From Butyrivibrio sp. LC3010 (lineage in GTDB: Bacteria; Bacillota; Clostridia; Lachnospirales; Lachnospiraceae), in the NCBI RefSeq assembly GCF_000424385.1, contig NZ_AUJU01000011.1, positions 87,797 through 151,796 on the forward strand: DNA of 64,000 bases. Reading direction: 5' to 3'. This document shows positions 34,289 through 42,897 of this stretch, in pieces. The stretch's first letter is position 1; each line of letters begins with the position of its first letter. Under the pieces are notes generated by a model. That model did not search any database, was not told the DNA's origin, and saw only the letters and a program-made list of their open reading frames with translations. The translations under genes were made by a program, and so were the position numbers.

Positions 34289-34480
34289 AAAAGACCTCCA
34301 CATCTTTTTGACTATAACCACATTGCCAATTTATATTTAAAGTCTACCATATCATCAGCAAGATTCAATAATACTATTTTGCTCTTAGGGCTACCACAAA
34401 CCTCTATCTTCTTTGTAAGTCTCCCATAGCTATACGATTGATTTCTCGTAGTAATTTACTGTCATCTTCTTTATTAACCA

Positions 34481-34550
34481 CATAAGAAAATCCCCATAGA
34501 GCATGTAACTCTACAGGGATATTATGCGCTAATTCAGGCATTTGTCATTG
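34481..34550 (-). repeat. Dispersed promoter/terminator repeat, copy 2
   Basis: Stem ATCCCCATAGAG (34490-34501) with CTCTACAGGGAT (34509-34520), then on the minus strand TTTTC. Its promoter elements are ATGACA (34543-34548) and CATAAT (34521-34526) with a 16-bp spacer, less ideal than in copies 1 and 3. It lies between the coiled-coil gene and the AAA/PD-(D/E)XK gene; no second terminator follows here. The remainder of 34322-34611 is featureless. Confidence 0.7.
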
Positions 34551-34611
34551 AGATAATCTGTATTTGGAGTTTCGATTAAATATTTCTAAATATCCTTCTA
34601 ACCACTAATAA

Positions 34612-34947
34612 TCAGCAAATCTTTTTCTGTATTTTCTCAACTTCTGATTCAAGATGTCTTTGCAGATCCTGATACCATTCAGCAACTCTCTGAGTATTGG
34701 GAACAATTTCATTTTCAATCTGAAGTTTTATACTTGTAACATCACTTTTGACATCACTCATATCCTTCTCCAAAATAGATATCTTACCATCCATTACATC
34801 GAGTCTGCCATCCATTGCATCGAGTCTGCCATCTATTGCATCGAGTCTGCCATCTATTGCATCGAGTCTGCCATCTATTGTATCGAGTCTGCCATCTATT
34901 GTATCTAATTTATTTAGTATAATTTCGAATTTTTCATCAGTATTCAT
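34612..34947 (-). CDS. Small coiled-coil protein with seven-residue repeats
   Basis: 111 residues. After an 11-residue N-terminus come six to seven copies of LDxIDGR/LDAMDGR, an exact heptad encoded by a 21-bp tandem DNA repeat (about 34791-34911), then KDMSDVKSDVTSIKLQIENE and a helical C-terminus. The heptad has Leu and Ile/Met at a/d positions, so a parallel coiled coil is expected. Related short proteins are found beside Rpn-type transposase/nuclease genes, as here (the Rpn gene starts its transcript upstream). Function unknown. ATG after TTGGAGGA. Confidence 0.7.
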   Translation of the reverse strand: MNTDEKFEIILNKLDTIDGRLDTIDGRLDAIDGRLDAIDGRLDAMDGRLDVMDGKISILEKDMSDVKSDVTSIKLQIENEIVPNTQRVAEWYQDLQRHLESEVEKIQKKIC

Positions 34948-35037
34948 TCTGTATCCTCCAAGCTATTATTTTACTAACTAGTACAAAAATATTATCACGT
35001 AAAATAATGTTAATCCATATGACATAGTAGCCAAAAA

Positions 35038-35095
35038 ACAAGCACACATGGTAAAAACTCTCCTCATTGTCATATACGCTTATGCTTTTTCCTTT
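35038..35095. repeat. Fragment shared with the 3' part of the AAA/PD-(D/E)XK gene
   Basis: About 48 bp (CATG-TAAAAACTCTCCTCAT and onward to GCTTATGCTTTTT) match 32838-32881 inside the AAA/PD-(D/E)XK gene at roughly 85-90% identity. The last codons and stop of the Rpn gene (35080) fall within the fragment, which points to a recombination or deletion joining the two gene families. Confidence 0.65.
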
Positions 35096-36003
35096 AAAGC
35101 AGCATATATCGAATCGACATCATAATCCGGTGCATATTCCTTGGCGACATCACAGATAGTCTGAACTGTAGTAATGTCCTCCTCTACTTCATCCGCTATT
35201 GTCTCTACTGTTTTTCCCTTTATTAGTTTTTTGCAAATCAGTTCAATCAGATGTTTATCTACTCCTTCAACATATCCATCATTTCGCACGTTCCTTAGAT
35301 GTAACTCTTCGTTATACTCTGTTAGTATGCTCATATATGCCTCCGATCTTTGTTTTAAAAGGAAATCTCTGAGTACTCCGTCTTCGATACAACTTTTTAT
35401 CGCCTCATCTACTGCCTTGTCAACATCCATGGATTCTGCATTAGTCCTAACTCTCGCTATAAGTTCTGAATAATCTGACAATACTTTGCAGTCATCTAGC
35501 AATTGTTTACTATGCCCCTGATTTACATTATACACATCTGCTGTCATTTCTATGCAGCTCCCAGGTTTTTCAAATGACGCTGACAGCTTTAATTGCTGAT
35601 AGTCAGGTTGAGCGTCGTTTCCATTATAAAACACAACATACTTTGGTGTGGGTAACTTAAGCACGTCTTTTTGATATAGATCAAGTCCCTTAAGTTCTAT
35701 ATAGCTACTATACAGTTTAGACAGATACAAGAAGCCTCTTAGTGGCATATTCTTGTTTATAGTACTTTGATGCTCCCACAGATTTATTTCTGCTTGAAAA
35801 AGAAATGACACATCATTCTTCATTTTCATGTAAACAGTGTCTTCCATCGTGTTAAATTCTAACGCATCTAAATCCGTATAGTCAGTCCCAGCTACTGCAT
35901 TATATAATTCCAGTGCGTAAACCTTATTTTCTTCACTACCAAATAGTTTTCTAAACAATCTATCTTTATGTTTATTATTTGTTGTGACGATTTCTTCTGA
36001 CAA
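35080..36003 (-). CDS. Rpn-family recombination-promoting nuclease/putative transposase
   Basis: 307 residues. HKDRLFRKLFGSEENKVYAL near the N-terminus, LDALEFNTMEDTVYM, and NDVSFLFQAEINLWEHQSTI with the D...ExN-like PD-(D/E)XK centre, then FYNG in KYVVFYNGNDAQPDY. Rpn proteins are nucleases that cut DNA and promote RecA-independent recombination, and are related to transposases. The C-terminal helical part (RNVRNDGYVEGVDKHLIELI...) is normal, but the final residues and stop are supplied by a fragment of another gene (35038-35095). A broken relative is at 16530-16772. No strong ribosome site is seen before the ATG (TAAGGATATACTTG). Confidence 0.8.
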   Translation of the reverse strand: MSEEIVTTNNKHKDRLFRKLFGSEENKVYALELYNAVAGTDYTDLDALEFNTMEDTVYMKMKNDVSFLFQAEINLWEHQSTINKNMPLRGFLYLSKLYSSYIELKGLDLYQKDVLKLPTPKYVVFYNGNDAQPDYQQLKLSASFEKPGSCIEMTADVYNVNQGHSKQLLDDCKVLSDYSELIARVRTNAESMDVDKAVDEAIKSCIEDGVLRDFLLKQRSEAYMSILTEYNEELHLRNVRNDGYVEGVDKHLIELICKKLIKGKTVETIADEVEEDITTVQTICDVAKEYAPDYDVDSIYAALKEKA

Positions 36004-36070
36004 GTATATCCTTACCTCCTAATTTTAGCCCATGCACCAGCAAAATGCCACCTCATGAGTCATTACATAT

Positions 36071-36979
36071 TTACTTTTTCACTCTCTTCCATCCTTTCGA
36101 TGACACCTTCGAATTATCCTTTTTAGGTCGCGTAAAGGATATAGTCCCACCTGATATTTTGCCGCTTACAGACTGATGACATTCAGAACAAAGAATTACT
36201 ATTCTGCCGGTTTTCTTAGTATGTTTGTAATAGTATTTTCCATTGTCATGTTTGCCGCTAAAGGATGCCGATGTGCCTGATGCTTCCCTGGTGTTTCTAC
36301 CACAAGTCTTGCATGAGCGCTCCTGAACCACCTTAAGTTTTTTGCCTTTTACCTTAACAGACTTAACTGACCAGTCACCGTATTTGTGCTTACCTGTGGG
36401 AGAGATAGATTCTGTTTTTGTGCCATTACACATTGTACAGGTCCCGGTTTTTATGCCACAATCTGCACAGGTGGCCGCCCTTGTTACCTTCCATTTATAT
36501 CTGTGTTCTACCCTGTTGCCTGATTGCTCCGATGTAGAAAAGCCGCAAACACTGCATGTTCTTTCAGTTATCTTTGGTGATCTGCATGTTGCACTTTGTG
36601 TTTTAGCTCTTGCAAACCTATGCCCTTTTGCCGGTATCTCTTCTGTTTCTATTACCTCGCTACAGTTTTTGCATATGTAGGATTTCACCCCCGGCAAAGT
36701 GCATGTTGGTTCTTTGGTTCTTTCCCATTTGCATTTGTGATCAAGCTTGGGAATAATCTTAGTTTCAAGAATTTCCTCACAATCCTGGCATATCCTTATG
36801 TCTTTACCAAATCTGCTGCAGGTTGGTTTAATCACACTAACCCATTCATATTCATCGTGCATGCAATTTTGAGCATGCACTGTTGTAGTTGCCGTAGCCA
36901 ATATGTATAGAGATAAAACTCCCGCAAAAACAATAGTTACAGCCATACGTCCACTCTTCCTGGCTGCTTCAATATTCAT
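36071..36979 (-). CDS. Secreted protein with CxxC repeat motifs
   Basis: 302 residues. An N-terminal signal sequence (hydrophobic residues 12-32, ending VHAQ) is followed by five imperfect repeats of about 40 residues, each with a Cys in the pattern PTC...G and a CxxC pair: CQDCEEI, CKNCSEV, CSVCGFS, CTMCNGT, CKTCGRN. Such repeats, with ending IPAxGHxxxxxxTxxATC, are common in secreted Lachnospiraceae proteins and may bind zinc or form disulfides. The C-terminal 60 residues have CSECHQS and are basic. Function unknown. ATG 11 bases after AGGAGG. It may be co-transcribed with the Rpn gene downstream. Confidence 0.7.
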   Translation of the reverse strand: MNIEAARKSGRMAVTIVFAGVLSLYILATATTTVHAQNCMHDEYEWVSVIKPTCSRFGKDIRICQDCEEILETKIIPKLDHKCKWERTKEPTCTLPGVKSYICKNCSEVIETEEIPAKGHRFARAKTQSATCRSPKITERTCSVCGFSTSEQSGNRVEHRYKWKVTRAATCADCGIKTGTCTMCNGTKTESISPTGKHKYGDWSVKSVKVKGKKLKVVQERSCKTCGRNTREASGTSASFSGKHDNGKYYYKHTKKTGRIVILCSECHQSVSGKISGGTISFTRPKKDNSKVSSKGWKRVKK

Positions 36980-37247
36980 ATAAATAAAAACCTCCTGTAC
37001 TAATTTTTCTGTTATATAACAAATTAAAATATCCTGGGATATCTTCTGCCATTTGTCTAACGGCAGACCTCGTCAAGAATTGACGTGAATATGAAAATAT
37101 CACTTTTCAAAAGCAAAAACAAGTGCCTTAATATATTCTTAAGAATGTCTTCAACAAATCTTAAACGTCTGACAAAGCTGTTAGATGACAATGGCATAAA
37201 GCATTAAAATAATCTTTGTCAACATGACCCTTTCCAGCACAAACATG

Positions 37248-37282
37248 AAGGCTAATTCCTATATAATCCCGGAATTAGCCTT
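37248..37282. terminator. Terminator after the aldo/keto reductase gene
   Basis: Perfect 12-bp stem AAGGCTAATTCC (37248-37259) with GGAATTAGCCTT (37271-37282), 15 bp past the stop at 37298. The remaining part of 36980-37247 has only minor inverted repeats and no gene. Confidence 0.65.
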
Positions 37283-37297
37283 TAACTATCATAATAT

Positions 37298-38332
37298 TCA
37301 CACTGTCCTGTTCCCGGCCAGTACTTCCCTGTAATCCTCAAGATTTTTCACGAGTAGATCAGGTATCTGTAACTCATAAGGGCATTTTGAAAGGCACGCG
37401 CCGCATCTTACGCAGTCCTCAATCTTGTTCATCTCTGCCTGCCAATGATCGGATAACCAGCTCTCACTGGGAGCACGGCGTAGCATCAGTGACATTCTGT
37501 TGCACTGATTAATCTGAATTCCCACAGTGCATGGCATGCAATAGCCGCAGCCTCTGCAGAAATTACCCATGAGCTCTTTTCTTTCACTCTCGATAAATGC
37601 CTTGATTTCATCTGTCATCACAGGTGTTTTATCCATAAATGACAGCCACTCATCAAGTTCCTTTTCTCTTTGAATTCCCCAGATCGGTACAGCGCCGTCA
37701 AACTGACTTACAAATGCCATAGCTGCTTCAGAATGTGTTATAAGTCCGCCTGCCAGTCCTTTCATGCAGATAAAGCCTACATTATTCTCATTACAGATTT
37801 TAACAAGTTCTTTTTCTTTATCATCAGCAAGATAGCTAAAGGGATACTGAAGTGTCTCATACAGTCCTGATTCAGCAATCTCTTTTGCAACACCAACCTT
37901 GTGCGCTGTTCCGCCAATATGCCTTATCTTGCCCTGCTTTTTAGCCTCAAGCATGCACTCATACATGCCTGTTCCGTCACCAGGTTTCCAGCACTGTCCC
38001 ATAAGATGGAACTGATAAATATCAATATAATCCGTTTTAAGCTTCTCCAATGAAGTTTCAAGATGCTGCCAGAATTCTTCAGGAGTTTTTGCCCCTGTCT
38101 TAGTAGCAATTATTATATCTTCTCTTTTTACATATCCATCTCCAAAGGCAGCTCCCACCTTCTCTTCACTGTCACTATACGCTCTTGCGGTATCAAAAAA
38201 TCGCATGCCTCCATCGTATGCTTTTCTAAGGAGTTTTACAGCCTCTTTCAAAGATACTCTTTGAACAGGAAGAGCACCAAACCCGTTTTGCGGAACGGTT
38301 ATGCCTGTACGTCCCAATACTATATTTTTCAT
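37298..38332 (-). CDS. Aldo/keto reductase with C-terminal 4Fe-4S domain
   Basis: 344 residues. The barrel has FFDTARAYSDSEEKVG (Asp and Tyr of the catalytic tetrad), IIATKTGAKT (Lys) and YQFHLMG (His). The C-terminus adds CRGCGYCMPC and CVRCGACLSKCPYE, the cysteine sets of a 4Fe-4S ferredoxin-like module. This architecture is common in anaerobic Firmicutes, where electrons probably come through the clusters; the substrate is unknown. ATG after AAAAAGGTAGGG. It is a single gene between terminators at 37248 and 38482. Confidence 0.92.
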   Translation of the reverse strand: MKNIVLGRTGITVPQNGFGALPVQRVSLKEAVKLLRKAYDGGMRFFDTARAYSDSEEKVGAAFGDGYVKREDIIIATKTGAKTPEEFWQHLETSLEKLKTDYIDIYQFHLMGQCWKPGDGTGMYECMLEAKKQGKIRHIGGTAHKVGVAKEIAESGLYETLQYPFSYLADDKEKELVKICNENNVGFICMKGLAGGLITHSEAAMAFVSQFDGAVPIWGIQREKELDEWLSFMDKTPVMTDEIKAFIESERKELMGNFCRGCGYCMPCTVGIQINQCNRMSLMLRRAPSESWLSDHWQAEMNKIEDCVRCGACLSKCPYELQIPDLLVKNLEDYREVLAGNRTV

Positions 38333-38481
38333 AATATATCCCTACCTTTTTAAGAATTATTAGTTCTAATCGAATTAATTATATGTTCTATATAAGTCGT
38401 GTTCAATTAAATTCCGAATAAAAAATTCAAACATTCTCATGTACAACTTTTCCAATATAAGAAAAACATATCATAATAAAC

Positions 38482-38528
38482 AAAACCAGGGTTAATCAGT
38501 TGTTCAAACTGACTAATCCTGGTTTTTT
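38482..38528. terminator. Strong bidirectional terminator
   Basis: AAAACCAGGGTTAATCAGTT (38482-38501) pairs with AACTGACTAATCCTGG followed by TTTTTT (38507-38526), with two non-canonical positions. It separates the initiating transferase gene (stop 38660) from the aldo/keto reductase. The rest of 38333-38659 holds nothing recognisable. Confidence 0.8.
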
Positions 38529-38659
38529 CTATTTAAACTCAATAATATATACAGTCCCCCCCAATAACCACTGTGCAATCCGTTCTTCTATTACCTATTC
38601 CAACTAATATTTCTTCGAATAATACATTGCCCTACAAATATCAGACTCAAGAACTTAAT

Positions 38660-40033
38660 TTACCCAACCCGCCTGGCTTTCCTGTTCATCAATCTTACCA
38701 TTTCTTTTTCAAACCCTTCAGTACTCTCTCCCTGGAACATAACCTTAACAGTCAACATAATGAGCCTCAGATCCAAGCTAAATGATTGATTTTCTATATA
38801 TAGAAGATCCAAACGCAGCTTGTCAAATGCTGAAGTGTTATATTTTCCAAATATCTGAGCATATCCTGTAAGTCCGGCTTTTACTTTCATTCGATACTTA
38901 AATTCCGGAAGTTCTTTGGTATATAGTTCTACATGTTCAACACGCTCAGGTCTTGGACCAACAAAACTCATATGTCCATACAAAATGTTAAATACCTGCG
39001 GCAGTTCATCAAGTCTGTATTTTCTTATAATTTTTCCAACCTTGGTAATTCTGGGATCGAAATTTATTGTAGGTTGAAGTCCTTTTTTCTCTGCATCTAC
39101 TATCATACTTCTAAACTTCAGAATGTTAAACACTTCTCCATCAAGAGTACACCTTTTTTGCTTAAAGAACACAGGGCCCCCATCTTCAATCTTAATGGCG
39201 ATTGCAATTGCAATCATAATTGGTGCAAAGCCTAATGCAAAAACCAGTCCAAAGCACAGATCAAATATTCTTTTTGCATTGAGTTTTTTCTTGTCATTAT
39301 AAACATAATCATATTTCATAAGTGGTGTATCCAGCAAATGCCTTGTAGAACACCCCTGGAGGATTATATCTTCAATTCTTGGTGTAAAATAAAATGTTTT
39401 GTGTTCATCAATGCAGTGCTGCATATAAATTCTTCTTTGTTCCACAGAAAGTCCATACATTATTACTGTGCAACAATCTGCTACCTTTTCCTCAAAAATC
39501 TTAGGACTAATATCCTCATATTCAATGTATTTAAAGTCAAATAGGTGACTATATTTTTTTAATATCCTTTCCTGAAATTTCTTTGCTTCCTCCATTGATA
39601 CCCATTTTCCAAGAACAAGCATAGTTTTTGCCGGCTCAACACATGTCATAAAGTATCGTTTTGATAATGTAATTATTAAGATTGTTCCAGTTATTTGAAG
39701 CAACAAAATAAATGCTCCCGGAATAATACTTGTATAATTATTACGAATAAGGTTACATTCAATATACAGTATTAAATCAGCCAGTCCAAAGGATATCCCC
39801 TGAGAAAGAACTATCTCAGAGATAGAAGATGACGCAATTCTAAATGCGTTATATAGGTTACAAAGTCCATTATAAATAAACACATAAATAATCACAGACA
39901 TTATTCCACCGAGAACATAGAATGTCTGAAATGCCCGCAGATTATAAAATCCGCACCATACAATAGCAAATAAACCAATATTCCAAAGCATTGTCAGCAC
40001 TTTGGCTGTATGTGTAACTCTCTTGCTCTTCAA
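38660..40033 (-). CDS. Polyisoprenyl-phosphate hexose-1-phosphate transferase, WbaP/CpsE type
   Basis: 457 residues: about four N-terminal membrane segments, a soluble CoA-binding-like middle domain, one further membrane helix (FGLVFALGFAPIMIAIAIAI) and the C-terminal catalytic domain with FFKQKRCTLDGEVFNILKFR, YRLDELPQVFNILYGHMSFV, GPRPERVEH and LTGYAQIFGKYN. It starts repeat-unit assembly on undecaprenyl phosphate. This is a second initiating enzyme beside the short one at 29097-29759, implying two polymers. TTG start after GAGGGGGAT. A two-terminator leader lies upstream. It is alone in its transcript. Confidence 0.92.
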   Translation of the reverse strand: MKSKRVTHTAKVLTMLWNIGLFAIVWCGFYNLRAFQTFYVLGGIMSVIIYVFIYNGLCNLYNAFRIASSSISEIVLSQGISFGLADLILYIECNLIRNNYTSIIPGAFILLLQITGTILIITLSKRYFMTCVEPAKTMLVLGKWVSMEEAKKFQERILKKYSHLFDFKYIEYEDISPKIFEEKVADCCTVIMYGLSVEQRRIYMQHCIDEHKTFYFTPRIEDIILQGCSTRHLLDTPLMKYDYVYNDKKKLNAKRIFDLCFGLVFALGFAPIMIAIAIAIKIEDGGPVFFKQKRCTLDGEVFNILKFRSMIVDAEKKGLQPTINFDPRITKVGKIIRKYRLDELPQVFNILYGHMSFVGPRPERVEHVELYTKELPEFKYRMKVKAGLTGYAQIFGKYNTSAFDKLRLDLLYIENQSFSLDLRLIMLTVKVMFQGESTEGFEKEMVRLMNRKARRVG

Positions 40034-40285
40034 TTTTTATCCCCCTCAGTTGGCAGCTTTATGATTTAGTCTCCCAATATCACAAATATCTACCATTCAC
40101 ACAAAACCTTAACTAGATTTTCAGCATCAGTATTACCATTACACATAAACACTGCATTTTACTCATTTTCTGAACACATCAGAAATAATGAGCATCGTAT
40201 GACCTACATAATATTTATCGGTTAATATATTCAGATAATTAAGATAATGTTGTAATTTTTTTGCATTATTTCTGTCTGCTAATAG

Positions 40286-40412
40286 CAAAAAAGCAGCAAC
40301 GTCGGGCATTCCAACGCGCTGCCAAAATACTGAAATATATGCCCCGACAAAATTAATCTATCTAGTTTAACTCATAAGAAAAATCCCCATAGAACAACCG
40401 CTCTATAGGGAT
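40286..40412 (-). ncRNA. Candidate leader RNA of the second initiating-transferase gene
   Basis: Same order as before 30967: repeat with terminator 1 (40383-40412), then GTCGGGGCAT (40339-40348), then terminator 2 (GCAGC...GCTGC stem 40293-40322 followed by TTTTTTG). ATGCCCGAC in the loop and 3' arm of terminator 2 (40301-40309) is complementary to the GTCGGGGCAT strand over nine pairs with one bulge. Terminator 2 shares GGCAGCGCGTTG and ATGC/ACGT positions with the copy at 30989-31027. About 250 nt of AT-rich leader then separates it from the TTG start, with one more hairpin near 40158-40190. Confidence 0.5.
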
Positions 40413-40443
40413 ATTATACGTTAAATATGGGAATTTGTCATTG
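40371..40443 (-). repeat. Dispersed promoter/terminator repeat, copy 3
   Basis: Stem ATCCCCATAGA (40383-40393) with TCTATAGGGAT (40402-40412), flanked as in the other copies. On the minus strand the promoter is ATGACA (40436-40441), 17 bp, TATAAT (40413-40418). Confidence 0.75.
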
Positions 40444-40502
40444 TGCAAAATAATGCTATATGAGCGGTCTCTGTTACACAGTGCTTCATTTTATTCCATG
40501 CA

Positions 40503-40629
40503 TCAGATATTCTGATCAAGTATCTTCCTGTATCTTTCCAACTGATATCTGATTACATTAAGTGCCCTGCTCTCCGGCTCTTTCAGATTGGCTCATATTA
40601 TAAAGTTTTCGAATATCCTTTATAGTCAT
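40503..40629 (-). pseudogene. Broken HTH antitoxin-like gene
   Basis: ATG at 40627-40629 behind GAAGGAG reads MTIKDIRKLYNMSQSE, the start typical of small Xre-type HTH antitoxins, and soon stops. In another frame the sequence KEPESRALNVIRYQLERYRK ends at a TGA (40503-40505), matching the usual antitoxin C-terminus. The HTH core between them is deleted. Confidence 0.6.
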
Positions 40630-40652
40630 GGCTGCACTCCTTCTGCCTATAT

Positions 40653-40671
40653 TATACGTTAATAACGTATA
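40653..40671. promoter_or_regulatory. Palindromic operator before the broken antitoxin gene
   Basis: TATACGTT-AAT-AACGTATA, perfect 8-bp arms, overlapping a minus-strand TATAAT (40649-40654). Toxin-antitoxin operons are commonly self-repressed at such sites. Confidence 0.6.
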
Positions 40672-40856
40672 GCAAGAAACATCATTGTAAATTAAATTAT
40701 TTTTGTATTTTTTACTTGATTTATGATTTCAGATATGTTACTTTACTCTAGCATCATTTCTGATGCCTCCGATTTGAATTCATTCATTCGGAATTCCCAA
40801 TTAATATTATTTGTGCACAATAATGGACTATTACAAATAATTACAAAGGAGATTTT

Positions 40857-41699
40857 ATGTTATATGAAGGAATGGCTTCTACCCTTGAAGTTCAGTATCA
40901 GTACATGAACGCAACGGGAGAAGTAAGATACAATATGACCAATGATTATATGTTCCGTATGGTTTTGCAGCGCGATAAAAACACTCTGATCAATCTCATT
41001 AGCAGTGTTCTCGATATTCCAATCCATACAATCCAGGATGTGAAGATTGAAAATGTAGTTGAACCCGGAGCAAGTATAAATAACAAGGAATATCAGCTGG
41101 ATATATTGGTTATGCTAAATGGGAATACTTATATCAATCTTGAGATGCAGGTAATCAATTACGACAACTGGACAGAACACTCTCTGTCATACTTATGCAG
41201 AAGATTCGACAATGTCGCTCGAGGCAAAGACTACTCATTAGTCAAACCCGTTTATCATATTGGATTTCTTGATTACACTCTATTTAAAGATCACCCGGAA
41301 TTCTTTGCCAAGTATCAGATAAGGAATGCACAGGACGGCTACCTGTATACTGACAAATTCAATCTCTATGTGATAGAATTAAATAACATAGATTTATCAT
41401 CCGAATACGATAAGCGTCTCGGAATTGACAATTGGGCAAGGTTATTTAAAGCAACCACATGGGAGGAAATACAGATGATCGCAGAAGACAATCCTTCAAT
41501 GAAATCTACAGCTGAATCCATTTTTCTTTCTAACTCAGCCTTTGCCATTCAGGAACAATGTCGCGCAAGAGAAGACGCAATAGCTCATGAAAAGCATCAG
41601 AAGGAGCTCATAGATTCTTTGACAGATGAAAACAAATCTCTATCTGACGAAATAGCAAGACTTTCAAAACTTCTTGAAGAGAATAACATAGCTCATTAA
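40857..41699 (+). CDS. Rpn-family nuclease/putative transposase (plus strand)
   Basis: 280 residues; the only convincing plus-strand gene here. MTNDYMFRMVLQRDKNTLIN at the N-terminus, then YQLDILVMLNGNTYINLEMQV, the PD-(D/E)XK core (Asp, and Glu-x-Gln), and YSLVKPVYHIGFLDYTLF. This is the branch of PD-(D/E)XK transposase-like nucleases related to Rpn, distinct in sequence from the one at 35080. The C-terminus is a charged coiled coil (SLTDENKSLSDEIARLSKLL). ATG five bases after AAGGAG. It lies next to a broken antitoxin gene, in a rearranged patch. Confidence 0.82.
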   Translation: MLYEGMASTLEVQYQYMNATGEVRYNMTNDYMFRMVLQRDKNTLINLISSVLDIPIHTIQDVKIENVVEPGASINNKEYQLDILVMLNGNTYINLEMQVINYDNWTEHSLSYLCRRFDNVARGKDYSLVKPVYHIGFLDYTLFKDHPEFFAKYQIRNAQDGYLYTDKFNLYVIELNNIDLSSEYDKRLGIDNWARLFKATTWEEIQMIAEDNPSMKSTAESIFLSNSAFAIQEQCRAREDAIAHEKHQKELIDSLTDENKSLSDEIARLSKLLEENNIAH

Positions 41700-41751
41700 C
41701 AAATCTAACAGGATTAAAAATAATTTATCTTGTGCTCTACTTAACTATAAA

Positions 41752-41785
41752 AACCTCCCTTGCGTCTGCAAAGGAGGTTCTATAC
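41752..41785. terminator. Terminator shared by the Rpn gene and the facing secreted-protein gene
   Basis: AACCTCCCTTGC (41752-41763) with GCAAAGGAGGTT (41768-41779), one mismatch, then TCTATACTTTTT on the plus strand. The two genes converge here. Confidence 0.75.
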
Positions 41786-41816
41786 TTTTTATAAATCAAC
41801 TTATCACCACACTGTC

Positions 41817-42659
41817 TCAATTCATCTTAATAAATGCAAATGTTCCAGCCTTAAATACTGTACATACTACATGACCATCTCGAACCTGATCTACCTGGAT
41901 TTCCTTCCATGTTCCGTTTGGTCCAAGCTGATATACTCTGTAAATATCACCATTTAATGCACCATATACCTTAAAGTCTACCTGAGCTGTACTGAAACGA
42001 ACTCCGGGAGCATAGGTCTCAACTACGTTCTTAACCTTACCGCCAATGCCTGCTGCCAAAACCTGAGCTGAAGATACTTTTCCGCTTGTTGACTCTCTCA
42101 TTGTAAAGGTAGCTCTTGTGGGCTTCCCATTAAGGATAAGTCTGCCACCCTGACCTACAGGTGTTGTGCATCCAAGACCGGGAGCATTAAGAACTGTATG
42201 TACGAAAGGTGGCTCTGATACAGAATTTCCACTGTTTGAAGCAAGTACCTTTTTAACAGTTACCTTTGGCTTTTTATTGTTGCCATTTGCCTTAACGGTA
42301 ACCGTGATGTTGGTCTCTTTCTGAGCCATCTCGATTACTTTATCGTACAGTTTGCTAACCTGGGTTTGGAGATCATCTATTCTTCTGTCCATCCGAGGAA
42401 TAACGGTATTTTCATATACATCTACCTTACCCTTAAGTTCGCCAAGTTCCTTACCGGTCTGATAACCTTTATTGTATCCGTCGTCGTTGCCTTCTTTCCA
42501 ACCACGACTGTAACCTTGTGCATCACCCTCAGCCTTTCCATTTCTATAAGCCTGGGCAACAGGTGAAGGTAATTCAATCTCATCAGTGGCTGCAATTGCC
42601 GCACTCGGAGTAGTTATAATAATTGCTCCCGCCAACATTAAAGCAAGTATTCTTTTCAT
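41817..42659 (-). CDS. Secreted protein with Gly/Lys-rich repeat and C-terminal beta domain
   Basis: 280 residues from the ATG at 42657-42659 (AAGGGGAAC upstream); the frame extends 12 codons earlier without a ribosome site. Signal peptide ILALMLAGAIIITTPSAAIA is followed by RNGKAEGDAQGYSRGWKEG and YNKGYQTGKELGELKG, a YxxGxxxG-type repeat seen in many surface proteins, a short coiled coil, then a beta-rich domain (RLILNGKPTRATFTMRES to VCTVFKAGTFAFIKMN). No enzyme motif. Function unknown; monocistronic in appearance. The 238 bases upstream show nothing. Confidence 0.65.
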   Translation of the reverse strand: MKRILALMLAGAIIITTPSAAIAATDEIELPSPVAQAYRNGKAEGDAQGYSRGWKEGNDDGYNKGYQTGKELGELKGKVDVYENTVIPRMDRRIDDLQTQVSKLYDKVIEMAQKETNITVTVKANGNNKKPKVTVKKVLASNSGNSVSEPPFVHTVLNAPGLGCTTPVGQGGRLILNGKPTRATFTMRESTSGKVSSAQVLAAGIGGKVKNVVETYAPGVRFSTAQVDFKVYGALNGDIYRVYQLGPNGTWKEIQVDQVRDGHVVCTVFKAGTFAFIKMN

Positions 42660-42897
42660 AACAGTTCCCCTTTCTGTACCTAAGTACAAACTCATAAGAA
42701 TAACCTTGATTTTATTTTATCAAAAATCCGACACATAATCTAATTAAATAATTATAAACTATGCATAAATACTAGCTTTTCATTAACTTTATAACGATTA
42801 ATAGGCGCACTTACTCTTGGAAGCTCTTTCCGTTATTTTATGCAGGTTCAAAGCTTACTCACCAATGATATATAAATCATTACACGACCAATTTAGC

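Noticed and set aside
34791..34911. 21-bp repeats as a possible repeat array
   Set aside because: They code in frame for heptads of a coiled-coil protein with a good start and ribosome site.
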